DNA of 64,000 nt from assembly GCF_002101395.1 (NCBI RefSeq), contig NZ_CP019706.1, positions 3,720,001 through 3,784,000 on the forward strand, read 5' to 3'. Positions 15,891-24,355 of this stretch are shown here, one piece after another (the first letter of the stretch is position 1; the number at the start of each line of letters is the position of its first letter). Source of the DNA: Pantoea alhagi (GTDB taxonomy: Bacteria > Pseudomonadota > Gammaproteobacteria > Enterobacterales > Enterobacteriaceae). Below the pieces are notes generated by a model. The model was not told the DNA's origin and did no database searches. It saw nothing but the letters and a program-made list of their open reading frames with translations. The position numbers and the translations under genes are program-made.

Positions 15891-16792
15891 CGAATCACCA
15901 GACGATGAAAGGTTTTCAGCAGCGCATCCACTTTTGGCAGCAGCTGTTTCTTGCGCGGCCAAACCAGCCAAAGCGGCAGGCCATCCAGCATTAGCTGTGG
16001 CAGGATGATCTTCACCCTGCCCGCCTGCTCTGCTTCCCGTATCAGCCATGTCGCCATCTGGGCGATACCCAGACCGGCGCTGACTGCGCTTAGCTGTGCT
16101 TCGCTATCGCCAAAGGCCAGCCTGGCGTTTACCGTCCGGCTGGCGACACGGCCGTCGGCTGCCATAAAGCGCCAGGGCGTGGTGGTGCCATCCACCCGTT
16201 CATAGGCCACAGCGCGATGCTGCTGCAGCTCATCGAAACTCTGCGGCGTACCGTGGCGCTGCAGATAGTCCGGCGCGGCGCAAAATACCAGCTGCTCGTT
16301 GCCCAGATAGCGCACCCCCAGCGAGGCGGGATAATCCGCCGGGCCGCCGATGCGCACCGCAATATCGATATTCTCCTCAAACAGATCGACAAAGCGATCG
16401 GCAAAAGTCATGTTGATTTGCAGGTCGGGATAATCGCGGCAGAAGTCATTGATTAACGGCATCACGTGCGAGCGGCCAAAGGTCATCGGCACTGCGACGC
16501 GCAGGCGTCCAACCGCATGGGTACGCTGTGCCGCCAGCACCGTTTCTGCCTCGCTCAGCTCATTCACCACGCGTTGACAGGTTTGATAATAGGCTTCTCC
16601 GGCGTCGGTCAGCCGCAGAGTACGCGTGGTGCGCTCAAACAGCCGCGATCCCAGGCGCTGCTCCAGTCTGGCTATACTTTTACTGACAGCTGAGCTGGTC
16701 AGATTCAGCCGCTCCGCTGCCGCGCTGAAGCTGCCCGCTTCTACCGTTGCCACAAACGGCATAATACCCTTAAGCAAATCATTGCCAGTCAT
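15887..16792 (-). CDS. LysR-family transcriptional regulator
   Basis: 301 residues, standard LysR length. The N-terminal winged helix-turn-helix (residues about 10-60) includes VEAGSFSAAAERLNLTSSAVSKSIARLEQRLG, given here by its key positions F, A, L, S, V, S and R. A type 2 periplasmic-binding-like effector domain follows from about residue 90. It is divergent from the PRISE-like reductase gene with 96 bases between the start codons, the usual layout for a LysR regulator and its target; the intergenic palindrome TTCATGAA at 16796-16803 overlaps this gene's start. The effector is unknown. Confidence 0.88.
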   Translation of the reverse strand: MTGNDLLKGIMPFVATVEAGSFSAAAERLNLTSSAVSKSIARLEQRLGSRLFERTTRTLRLTDAGEAYYQTCQRVVNELSEAETVLAAQRTHAVGRLRVAVPMTFGRSHVMPLINDFCRDYPDLQINMTFADRFVDLFEENIDIAVRIGGPADYPASLGVRYLGNEQLVFCAAPDYLQRHGTPQSFDELQQHRAVAYERVDGTTTPWRFMAADGRVASRTVNARLAFGDSEAQLSAVSAGLGIAQMATWLIREAEQAGRVKIILPQLMLDGLPLWLVWPRKKQLLPKVDALLKTFHRLVIR

Positions 16793-16888
16793 AATTCATG
16801 AATCCATTTCTGAAATGTTGTGAATTTATACCGCAGATATGAAATTAATTCCGCACTATGCTTAACAGCATCTGTTACAGGAGGCGTA

Positions 16889-17956
16889 ATGAGTAAAAAA
16901 GCATTGATTATTGGCGTAAGCGGCGTAGTTGGCAGCGCGCTGGCAGAAAAATTACAGGCGGATGGCTGGGACGTTTACGGCCTTTCGCGCGGACGCGCGC
17001 CGGTGCCGCAGGGCTGTCACTCTCTGACCGCCGATCTCACCTCGGCGGAATCGGTTAACGCCGCGCTAAAAGATTTCCATTTTGACAGCCTGTTCTTTAG
17101 CGTCTGGTCGCGCCAGGCCAATGAGAAAGAGAATATCCGGGTAAACGGTGCGATGGTGCGCAACGTTCTTGAAGCGATGGGCGAGCGCCTGAAAGGCAGC
17201 CATGTCGCGCTGGTTACCGGTCTGAAGCACTACCTTGGCCCGTTTGACGCCTATGGTAAAGGCAGCGTGCCAATGACGCCGTTCCGCGAAGAACAGGGAC
17301 GTCAGCCGGTCGATAACTTTTACTATGCGCAGGAAGATGAGCTGTTCGCCGCTGCCGACAAATATGGCTGCACCTGGAGCGTACATCGCCCGCATACCAT
17401 TATCGGCTATGCGCTGGGCAATGCGATGAATATGGGGCAGACGCTGGCCGTCTACGCTACCCTGTGCAAAGAAACCGGCAAGCCCTTTATTTTCCCGGGT
17501 TCAGAAGCGCAGTGGAATGGCGTTACCGATATGACGGATGCCAGCCTGCTGGCGGAGCAGCTGGAATGGGCGGCGACGTCCCCCGCTGCACAAAATCAGG
17601 ATTATAACGTGGTAAACGGCGACGTGTTCCGCTGGAAATGGATGTGGGAGCAGATCGCCGATTACTTTGGGATTAAGGCGGCGCCGTTCCCCGGCGAGAT
17701 CCAGCCGCTGGAAGGCCGCATGCTGAATGCCGATCATGACTGGGAAATTATTGCTGATAAATATCAGCTGCGCGAAGCGGACATTAACCGCCTGGTTTCC
17801 TGGTGGCATACCGATGCCGATCTCGGTCGCCCGATGGAAGTCTTTACCGACATCAGCAAAAGTCGCAAGGCAGGCTTTACCGGATACCGCTCTACGCGCG
17901 ATGCCTTCTTTACGCTGTTTGATAAGCTGAAGGCTAACCGCATTATCCCATCCTGA
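16889..17956 (+). CDS. PRISE-like short-chain reductase (progesterone 5-beta-reductase/iridoid synthase type)
   Basis: 355 residues from the ATG at 16889 behind a perfect AGGAGG site. It is an extended SDR: NAD(P)-binding GVSGVVGSAL at residues 9-18, then the PRISE signatures TGLKHYLGPFD (lysine 113) and NFYYAQED (tyrosine 145 or 146), which replace the classical YxxxK pair. This family reduces the double bond of enones with NADPH. Bacterial members are common in plant-associated bacteria and their natural substrates are mostly unknown. The divergent LysR gene is the probable regulator. A GGCCGGA/TCCGGCC dyad at 17973-18007 may be its terminator. Confidence 0.85.
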   Translation: MSKKALIIGVSGVVGSALAEKLQADGWDVYGLSRGRAPVPQGCHSLTADLTSAESVNAALKDFHFDSLFFSVWSRQANEKENIRVNGAMVRNVLEAMGERLKGSHVALVTGLKHYLGPFDAYGKGSVPMTPFREEQGRQPVDNFYYAQEDELFAAADKYGCTWSVHRPHTIIGYALGNAMNMGQTLAVYATLCKETGKPFIFPGSEAQWNGVTDMTDASLLAEQLEWAATSPAAQNQDYNVVNGDVFRWKWMWEQIADYFGIKAAPFPGEIQPLEGRMLNADHDWEIIADKYQLREADINRLVSWWHTDADLGRPMEVFTDISKSRKAGFTGYRSTRDAFFTLFDKLKANRIIPS

Positions 17957-18117
17957 TCCCACACAAAAGACTGGCCGGAACGCGACAGTTTACAGGGCGA
18001 TCCGGCCATCCTCTCTTTCTACCTTTTTCTGCACCAGACGCTTTTTTCTGAATTTATTGACGCTGTGAAGACAACCTCCCATCATGCTGCGCATCTAACG
18101 TAACGGAGAAGATTGTC

Positions 18118-19041
18118 GTGGCTGAACTCAGCAATGCTTTACTGGAAGAGATCCTGCAGCAGGTGCGCCCTTTAACGCGTCAGGGAAAAGTGGCTGACTA
18201 TATTCCGGCGCTGGCTCAGGTATCGCCTGACTATCTGGGTATCGCGGTGCTCACCCGCGAAGGCACGCTGTATCAGGCTGGCGATGCTGATGTCCGTTTC
18301 TCTATTCAGTCGATCTCCAAAGTGTTGTCGCTGACGCTGGCACAAACGCGTTATCAGGAACAGGAGATCTGGCAGCGCGTGGGTAAAGAGCCTTCCGGCC
18401 AGCCGTTTAACTCGCTGGTGCAGCTGGAGATGGAACGCGGTAAGCCGCGCAATCCCTTTATCAATGCGGGCGCGCTGGTGATTTGCGATATGCTGGAAAC
18501 CCGTCTGACCGCCCCGCGTCAAAGGATGCTGGAGGTAGTGCGTCAGCTGTGTGATGAGCCATCGATTAACTACGATCGTTATGTTGCCCGCTCCGAGTTC
18601 GATCACTCGGCGCGCAACGCCGCTATTGCCTGGCTGATGAAGTCCTTTGGAAACTTTGATAATGATGTACCCGGCGTGCTGCAAACCTATTTTCATTACT
18701 GTTCGCTGGCGATGAGCTGTCAGGAACTGGCGCGTTGCTTCTTTTATCTGGCCAACCAGGGTTGTCCGCTGGGCGAGACAACGCCAATACTGACGGTACG
18801 TCAGACGCGCCAGATCAACGCCCTGCTGATCACCAGCGGAATGTATGACGGCGCAGGCGAATTTGCCTGGCGGGTAGGAATGCCTGCCAAATCGGGCGTG
18901 GGCGGAGGAATTATTGCCATTATTCCCGGAGAGATGACGATCGCGGTCTGGTCGCCAGGCCTTGATGCGTCCGGCAACTCCCTGGCAGGCACCGCAGTGT
19001 TGGAATTGCTCTCCGAGCAGCTCGGCTGTTCAATCTTTTAA
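18118..19041 (+). CDS. glsB: Glutaminase
   Basis: 307 residues starting at a GTG preceded by GGAGAAG; no ATG start with a better site is available. It is a serine-dependent beta-lactamase-fold glutaminase with the SxxK catalytic motif at S65 and K68 (FSIQSISKV), the RNPFINAGA segment and GVGGG near the C-terminus. It converts glutamine to glutamate and ammonia in the cytosol and resembles E. coli YneH (GlsB) in length and sequence. It stands alone between the PRISE-like gene and hpxO. A nitrogen-metabolism context is shared with the purine genes downstream. Confidence 0.92.
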   Translation: MAELSNALLEEILQQVRPLTRQGKVADYIPALAQVSPDYLGIAVLTREGTLYQAGDADVRFSIQSISKVLSLTLAQTRYQEQEIWQRVGKEPSGQPFNSLVQLEMERGKPRNPFINAGALVICDMLETRLTAPRQRMLEVVRQLCDEPSINYDRYVARSEFDHSARNAAIAWLMKSFGNFDNDVPGVLQTYFHYCSLAMSCQELARCFFYLANQGCPLGETTPILTVRQTRQINALLITSGMYDGAGEFAWRVGMPAKSGVGGGIIAIIPGEMTIAVWSPGLDASGNSLAGTAVLELLSEQLGCSIF

Positions 19042-19133
19042 GGGGCGCGAACAGACAAGTTGCACCCTAAAGCAGCGTTGAGCATGCCTTCTGCCCTGTA
19101 AATGCGCAATCGCAGCGGTGACATCGCCCTTTT

Positions 19134-19149
19134 TGGCACCTGCATAGCT
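19134..19149 (+). promoter_or_regulatory. Sigma-54-type promoter before hpxO
   Basis: TGGCAC, five bases, then TAGCT gives the required GG and GC dinucleotides ten bases apart and nearly matches the consensus TGGCAC-N5-TTGCA. It lies 47 bases upstream of the hpxO ATG. A TGCACC half-site at 19061 could be part of an NtrC binding site, but its partner half is poor. Confidence 0.6.
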
Positions 19150-19195
19150 GGTACAAAAGTTGCAGTTTCCTGCTATCAACAGCAAGGAGAGAGCA

Positions 19196-20353
19196 ATGAA
19201 AGCGATCGTAATCGGTGGCGGTATTGGCGGGATGTGCGCAGCGCTGGCGCTGGAACAGAGCGGTTATCAAACCGAGGTGTATGAAGCGGTAAAAACCATC
19301 CGTCCGGTGGGCGCGGCGATTTCCATCTGGCCAAACGGCGTTAAATGCCTGAACTTCCTGGGGTTGAAAGCGCAGCTGCAGGCGTTGGGCGGCAATATGG
19401 CTTTTATGGCCTATAACGATTTCCGGCACGGACAAACCCTTACCCGCTTCTCCATGACGCCGCTGGTGGAAAGCGTTGGTGAACGCCCCTATCCGGTAGC
19501 GCGCGCTGATTTGCAGGCGATGCTGCTCGATCGCTACGGCGCACAGCGCGTTAACTTCGGCAAGCGCGTCAGCCATATTGAACAGGATGCCACGGGCGTC
19601 ACCGCCTGGTTTGAGGATGGCAGCGAAGCACGCGGCGATTTTTTGATCGCTGCCGACGGCACGCATTCGGTAATCCGCCCCTCGGTAACCGGCCAGCGCG
19701 CTGAGCGGCGTTATGCCGGCTACGTTAACTGGAACGGCCTGGTCAGCATTGATGAAACCATTGCTCCCGCCGATCAGTGGACCACCTTTGTTGGTGAAGG
19801 CAAACGCGTCTCTTTAATGCCGGTCAGCGGCAACCGCTTTTACTTTTTCTTTGATGTGCCGTTGCCGCAGGGACTGGCGGAAGATCGCAGTAGCGTAAAA
19901 GCGGACTTAGCCCGCTATTTTAGCGGCTGGGCCGAACCGGTGCAGAGGTTGATCGCCGCGATTAACCCGGAAACCACCAACCGTATTGAAATTCATGATA
20001 TCGATCCTTTCCCGCAGTTGGTCAAAGGCCGGATTGCGCTCCTGGGCGATGCCGGACACAGCACCACGCCGGATATTGGCCAGGGCGGCTGCGCTGCTAT
20101 GGAAGATGCGGTGGTGCTGGCATTAACCCTTCAGGCACACTCGCTGGGCATCGAGGATGCGCTGCGGCGCTATGAGGCTCGCCGTGTGGATCGGGTCAAA
20201 GATCTGGTGTTGAAGGCGCGTAAACGCTGCGATGTGACCCACGGTAAACAGCCTGAGGTAACGCGTGCCTGGTATGAAGAACTGAAGCGGGAAACCGGCG
20301 AACGGATCCTGAGCGGTATGCAGGAGACCATTGTCGGCGGCCCGCTGGCGTGA
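19196..20353 (+). CDS. hpxO: FAD-dependent urate hydroxylase HpxO
   Basis: 385 residues from the ATG at 19196 (AAGGAGA site). It has the N-terminal dinucleotide-binding motif GGGIGGMCAALALE, PVGAAISIWPNGVKCL, the conserved DG(T)HS segment and the C-terminal FAD motif GDAGHSTTPDIGQGG, all as in Klebsiella HpxO. HpxO hydroxylates urate to 5-hydroxyisourate using NADH and oxygen, which replaces urate oxidase. This fits the nearby guaD-xdhABC operon, which makes xanthine and urate; later steps (hydrolase, decarboxylase) are not in the window. The sigma-54-type promoter suggests nitrogen-limitation control, as reported for hpx genes in Klebsiella. Confidence 0.92.
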   Translation: MKAIVIGGGIGGMCAALALEQSGYQTEVYEAVKTIRPVGAAISIWPNGVKCLNFLGLKAQLQALGGNMAFMAYNDFRHGQTLTRFSMTPLVESVGERPYPVARADLQAMLLDRYGAQRVNFGKRVSHIEQDATGVTAWFEDGSEARGDFLIAADGTHSVIRPSVTGQRAERRYAGYVNWNGLVSIDETIAPADQWTTFVGEGKRVSLMPVSGNRFYFFFDVPLPQGLAEDRSSVKADLARYFSGWAEPVQRLIAAINPETTNRIEIHDIDPFPQLVKGRIALLGDAGHSTTPDIGQGGCAAMEDAVVLALTLQAHSLGIEDALRRYEARRVDRVKDLVLKARKRCDVTHGKQPEVTRAWYEELKRETGERILSGMQETIVGGPLA

Positions 20354-20375
20354 AAAGCCGGGCTTCAGGCCCGGC
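20353..20375 (-). terminator. Terminator between hpxO and the beta-lactamase gene
   Basis: A perfect seven-base stem (GCCGGGC with GCCCGGC, five-base loop) has four T on the minus-strand side, right after the bla stop codon. It may act for both convergent genes. Confidence 0.75.
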
Positions 20376-20378
20376 CCG

Positions 20379-21245
20379 TTATGGGTGAAGTTCAGCGATA
20401 ACCGCACGCGTGGCGGCGGCCAGCACCGCCTTATTACTGGCCGCTTTTCGCTGCGGCTGGGTGAAGTAGATGGCTAAAATTTTCGGCTGTGCTTTGTCAG
20501 GCCAGAGCACGGCCAGATCGTTGGTGGTGCCATATTCACCGGCACCAGTCTTATCGCCAACGACCCAGCCCTCTGGTACGCCAGCACGAATACTCTCATC
20601 GCCGGTGGTGTTCTGCTTTAACCAGCGGTTAAACATCTGGCGCTGCTTTACTGGCAGGATATCGCCCAGCGCCAGCTGATTCAGGTTAGATGCCATTGCC
20701 GCTGGCGTGCTGGTATCGCGTTGATTGCCCGGCACCGCGCTGTTCAAATCGGGCTCGTAGCGATCGAGCCGGGTTATCCGGTCGCCCAGCTGACGCGCCC
20801 ATGCGGTAACGCCCTGCGGGCCGCCCAGCTCATGCAGCAGGTAATTGGCCGCCAGATTATCGCTGTATTCAATGGTGGCGGCGCACAGCGCGCCAATGCT
20901 CATGGCCTTGCCGATATAGTTACCGGTGACGGGCGTCCAGGGAACATTGTCCGCGTTGTTGATCATCACCTTTTTCTCCAGCAAACCGGGCTGGCTGACG
21001 CTTTTATGCAGAATGGCCGATACTGCCAACGCTTTAAAAGTGCTGGTCAAAGGAAAACGTTCATTGGCGCGATAGCCGTAGCGCCGATCGCCATCAATCC
21101 ATGCCACGCCCAGCCGCCCGCCGCTGGCTTTCTCCAGTCCGGCCAGCTTTTGCGTCAGAGTGGCTTCATCAGCCATCGCGCTGAACGACCATAACGAAAA
21201 CAATCCGGCCAGCAGCGAATAGCGCCAGAAACAGTTTTTTTGCAT
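20379..21245 (-). CDS. bla: Class A beta-lactamase
   Basis: 288 residues from the ATG at 21245; AAGG lies nine bases upstream, while the ATG three codons earlier is too close to it. A Sec signal peptide ends near AMA, so the enzyme is periplasmic. All class A motifs are present: STFK at 68-71 with the catalytic serine, SDN at 128-130, RYEPDLN with the general-base glutamate, and KTG at 232-234. It should hydrolyse penicillins and early cephalosporins; the exact spectrum cannot be read. It looks like a resident chromosomal gene of the kind known from several Erwiniaceae and other environmental enterobacteria, with no mobile element or ampR-like regulator adjacent. Confidence 0.93.
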   Translation of the reverse strand: MQKNCFWRYSLLAGLFSLWSFSAMADEATLTQKLAGLEKASGGRLGVAWIDGDRRYGYRANERFPLTSTFKALAVSAILHKSVSQPGLLEKKVMINNADNVPWTPVTGNYIGKAMSIGALCAATIEYSDNLAANYLLHELGGPQGVTAWARQLGDRITRLDRYEPDLNSAVPGNQRDTSTPAAMASNLNQLALGDILPVKQRQMFNRWLKQNTTGDESIRAGVPEGWVVGDKTGAGEYGTTNDLAVLWPDKAQPKILAIYFTQPQRKAASNKAVLAAATRAVIAELHP

Positions 21246-21314
21246 GTGGAACATCCTTTTAGGTTAGCCTGGTGCCTGAACGTTATTGTACATCAAACGA
21301 CTGTTTTCAGATGG

Positions 21315-21339
21315 AAAAAAAGGGCATTGCTGCCCTTTT
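21315..21339 (-). terminator. Terminator after dcp
   Basis: Read on the minus strand, AAAAGGGCA and TGCCCTTTT pair around a four-base loop and end in a run of seven T. It closes the guaD-xdh-dcp side before bla. Confidence 0.9.
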
Positions 21340-21360
21340 CCCTGGTGATGAGAAGGCGGT

Positions 21361-23514
21361 TTAAGGTGCTTCCTTCAGGCCCCGGTTGAGCAGCATCGGC
21401 TCGATTTCAGGATCGTGACCGCGCCAGTCATGATAGAGCTGTTTTAGATCGCTGCTGTTGCCGCGTGACAAAATCATATCGCGGAAGCGCTGGCCGTTTT
21501 CACGCGTCAGGCCGCCGTGCTCTTTAAACCAGGCAAAGCCGTCATCCGCCAGCATCTCGGTCCACAGATAGGCATAATAGCCTGCCGCGTAGCCGTTGCC
21601 CCAGATATGCTGGAAATAACTGGAGCGATAGCGCGGCGGCACCTGCGGCAGGTTGATCTTATCCTGCGCCAGCGCGTTCTGCTCGAAAGCATCCACATCT
21701 GGCTGCGTGTCTCCGGCACGAAGACTGTGCCAGTGCATATCCAGCAGCGCCGCCGCCAGCAGCTCGGTCATGTCGTAGCCTTTATTGAACTTATCGGCTT
21801 TCAGGATCTTATCGTGCAGCGCCTGCGGCATGGGTTCGCCGCTCTGATAGTGACGGGCAAAGTGTTTGAACACCTTATCGTCGCTGGCCCAATGCTCGTT
21901 AAACTGTGAAGGGAACTCCACGAAATCACGCGGAGTCTCGGTGCCGGACAGGCTCGGATATTGCTGATCGGCAAACATTCCGTGCAGCGCATGACCAAAT
22001 TCATGGAACATTGTAATCACATCGTCCCATGACAGCAGCGCAGGCTGGCCCGCCGCCGGTTTGCTGAAGTTAGCGACGTTATAAATCACCGGTTTGGTTC
22101 CCAGCAGCTTCGACTGGTCGACGAAGTTGCTCATCCACGCCCCGCCGCCTTTGTTATCACGCTTAAAGAAATCGGTATAGAACAGCGCCAGCGAGGAGCC
22201 ATCCTTATCAAACACTTCATAGACGCGTACGTCAGGCTGATAAACCGGCAAATCGTTACGCTGCTTAAAGGTCAGGCCGTAAAGCTGGTTGGCCGCATAA
22301 AATACGCCGTTTTCCAGTACGTTGTTCAGTTCGAAATAAGGGCGAATTTGTGATTCGTCGAGATCGTATTTAGCGCGACGCACCTGCTCTGCGTAAAAGG
22401 TCCAGTCCCAGGGCGCCAGCTTAAATCCGCCCTGCTGCTGGTCAATCACCGCCTGAATATCAGCCGCTTCGCGCTGCGCGCGTGCTGTGGCGGCCGGAAC
22501 AATATTGCGCATAAAGTCCAGCGCCGCCTGCGGGGTTTTCGCCATCTGATCCTGCAGTTTCCATGCGGCATAGCTGTCGAAGCCCAGCAGCTTTGCCTGC
22601 TGTGCCCGTACCGCAGCCAGACGCGCAATCAGCTGACGTGTATCGTTGGCATCGCCTTTTTCCGCGCGCTGCCAGGAGGCGTTAAACAGCGCTTCACGCG
22701 TCTGTCGATCCGACAGGCTTTGCAGTTCCGGTTGCTGGGTGGTGTTTTGCAACGCCAGCAGCCACTGGTTTTTCAGACCGCGCGCCCCGGCCGCTTCGGC
22801 AGCGGCAGCGATTTCACCTTCGCTCAGGCCAGCCAGTGCCGCCTTATCTTTAATCACCAGACCGCCCGCTTTGGTAGCCGCAAGCAGACGATTGGTAAAC
22901 TGGGTACTCAGCGTCGCCGCTTCCTGATTCAGCGCCTTGAGTTCGGCTTTTTGCTGGTCGCTCAGGCTGGCTCCAGCCAGCTGGAATGACTGCCAGATAA
23001 CCTCAACCAGACGACGAGATTCCGCATCCAGCTGGAGCTTGTCGCGCTGCTGATAAACCGCATCAAGGCGGGCAAAAAGTTTGCTGTTAAGGTGGATTTC
23101 ATCGTCCAGCGCCGCCAGTTTGGGGGCTGTTTCTTCATCAATTTTTTGTAATTCGTCGTTGGTATTGGCAGAGGTCATGGCGCCGAACACGTTTAACACC
23201 CGCTTTAGCATCTGGCCGCTTTTCTCCAGCGCCACATAGGTATTTTCAAAGGTAGGCGGCTGCGGATTGTTGGCGATACGCGCCACTTCTTGCTGCTTAT
23301 CGCGGATGCCCGCTTCAATCGCAGGAAGATAATCGCTGTCCTTAATACGATCGAAAGGCGGTGCCTGAAAAGGCAGAGCGCTGGGCTGGCTAAAGGGATT
23401 GTGCTGTTCGCCGGACATGGTCTTCTCCTGATCGTGATTCGCCGTCGCATCGGCTGCCTGAGCTGAGACGCTCAGGGCCAGGCCAATGGACAAAAATAAC
23501 ACCGATAACCGCAT
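21361..23514 (-). CDS. dcp: Peptidyl-dipeptidase Dcp with signal peptide
   Basis: 717 residues from the ATG at 23514, chosen because it starts a clear signal peptide (MRLSVLFLSIGLALSVSAQA, cleavage at AQA). The M3 metallopeptidase zinc motif HEFGHALH lies at about residue 502, with the third ligand glutamate in the following helix. Dcp removes C-terminal dipeptides from oligopeptides. E. coli Dcp lacks an obvious cleavable signal, so export here is a difference. In E. coli dcp is next to ydfG; here the guaD-xdhABC genes are inserted between them. It follows xdhC by 49 bases on the same strand and could be read from the same transcript. Confidence 0.94.
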   Translation of the reverse strand: MRLSVLFLSIGLALSVSAQAADATANHDQEKTMSGEQHNPFSQPSALPFQAPPFDRIKDSDYLPAIEAGIRDKQQEVARIANNPQPPTFENTYVALEKSGQMLKRVLNVFGAMTSANTNDELQKIDEETAPKLAALDDEIHLNSKLFARLDAVYQQRDKLQLDAESRRLVEVIWQSFQLAGASLSDQQKAELKALNQEAATLSTQFTNRLLAATKAGGLVIKDKAALAGLSEGEIAAAAEAAGARGLKNQWLLALQNTTQQPELQSLSDRQTREALFNASWQRAEKGDANDTRQLIARLAAVRAQQAKLLGFDSYAAWKLQDQMAKTPQAALDFMRNIVPAATARAQREAADIQAVIDQQQGGFKLAPWDWTFYAEQVRRAKYDLDESQIRPYFELNNVLENGVFYAANQLYGLTFKQRNDLPVYQPDVRVYEVFDKDGSSLALFYTDFFKRDNKGGGAWMSNFVDQSKLLGTKPVIYNVANFSKPAAGQPALLSWDDVITMFHEFGHALHGMFADQQYPSLSGTETPRDFVEFPSQFNEHWASDDKVFKHFARHYQSGEPMPQALHDKILKADKFNKGYDMTELLAAALLDMHWHSLRAGDTQPDVDAFEQNALAQDKINLPQVPPRYRSSYFQHIWGNGYAAGYYAYLWTEMLADDGFAWFKEHGGLTRENGQRFRDMILSRGNSSDLKQLYHDWRGHDPEIEPMLLNRGLKEAP

Positions 23515-23563
23515 ATCCTTACTCTCCTGTTCCTTGCCTGTAAAGTCAGAATCATAAGAGCAG

Positions 23564-24355
23564 TTAACCGATGGTGCCAACATTCTGCGTCTGTTGATAA
23601 ACGGAGATAATTTCTGCCGCTACGGCGACGGCAATTTCCGCTGGCAGTTTGCCCTTGACCTGCGGCAGCCCTATCGGACAGCGCAAGCGCGCCAGCTGCT
23701 GCTGGCTGAATCCTTTGCCGCTCAGACGATACTCAAAGCGCTGACGCTTGGTATTTGAACCAATGACCCCGGCATAACGATAGTCATCGCGGCGCAGAAT
23801 GGCTTCGCACAGCGCCAGGTCGAGCGGATGATGATGCGTCATCACCACAAAATAGCTCTCTGGCGGCAGCTGCGACACATACTCCACTGGCTCCTCTACC
23901 TGACAGACGCTGACGCCAGCTGGCACCTGCGTGAACAGCTCTGCACGCTGATCGATCCACTGTATGTGACAGGGTAACGTCGCCAGCAGCGTGACCAGCG
24001 CCTGGCCGACGTGCCCCGCCCCAAAAACAGCGATCTGCGGCTGCACATAAAGCAGCGGCTCAAACAAAATGGTGGTGCTACCACCGCAGCACTGCCCCAG
24101 CCGCGCACCCAGGCTGAACTGTTCGCTGTGCAGACTTTCGCGGCCCTGCATTAGCAAATTGCGCGCTATCTCAATACACTGGAATTCCAGATGTCCACCG
24201 CCGATGGTAAAAAACTGCCCATCCGCCGTCACGATCATTTTGCTGCCGCGATCGCGCGGCACCGAACCGCGCTCGCTCAGCACGGTAATCAGCACGCACG
24301 ACTGACGCTGCGCTCGTAGCTGCTGCAGCGTTTCAATCCACTCATGCGCCAGCAT
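23564..24355 (-). CDS. xdhC: Xanthine dehydrogenase accessory protein XdhC
   Basis: 263 residues of the XdhC/CoxI family. The N-terminal part has the GSVPRDRGSKM and CCGGS motifs, which bind molybdenum cofactor; the C-terminal part has a Rossmann-like GAGHVGQAL fold and the VIGSNTKRQRF motif. XdhC carries the sulfurated cofactor and inserts it into XdhB. It overlaps the end of xdhB by 14 bases, typical of translational coupling within one operon. Confidence 0.93.
   Translation of the reverse strand: MLAHEWIETLQQLRAQRQSCVLITVLSERGSVPRDRGSKMIVTADGQFFTIGGGHLEFQCIEIARNLLMQGRESLHSEQFSLGARLGQCCGGSTTILFEPLLYVQPQIAVFGAGHVGQALVTLLATLPCHIQWIDQRAELFTQVPAGVSVCQVEEPVEYVSQLPPESYFVVMTHHHPLDLALCEAILRRDDYRYAGVIGSNTKRQRFEYRLSGKGFSQQQLARLRCPIGLPQVKGKLPAEIAVAVAAEIISVYQQTQNVGTIG

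Noticed and set aside
15950..16700. Several plus-strand frames within the LysR gene
   Set aside because: They are shadows of the G+C-rich LysR coding frame with no independent support.
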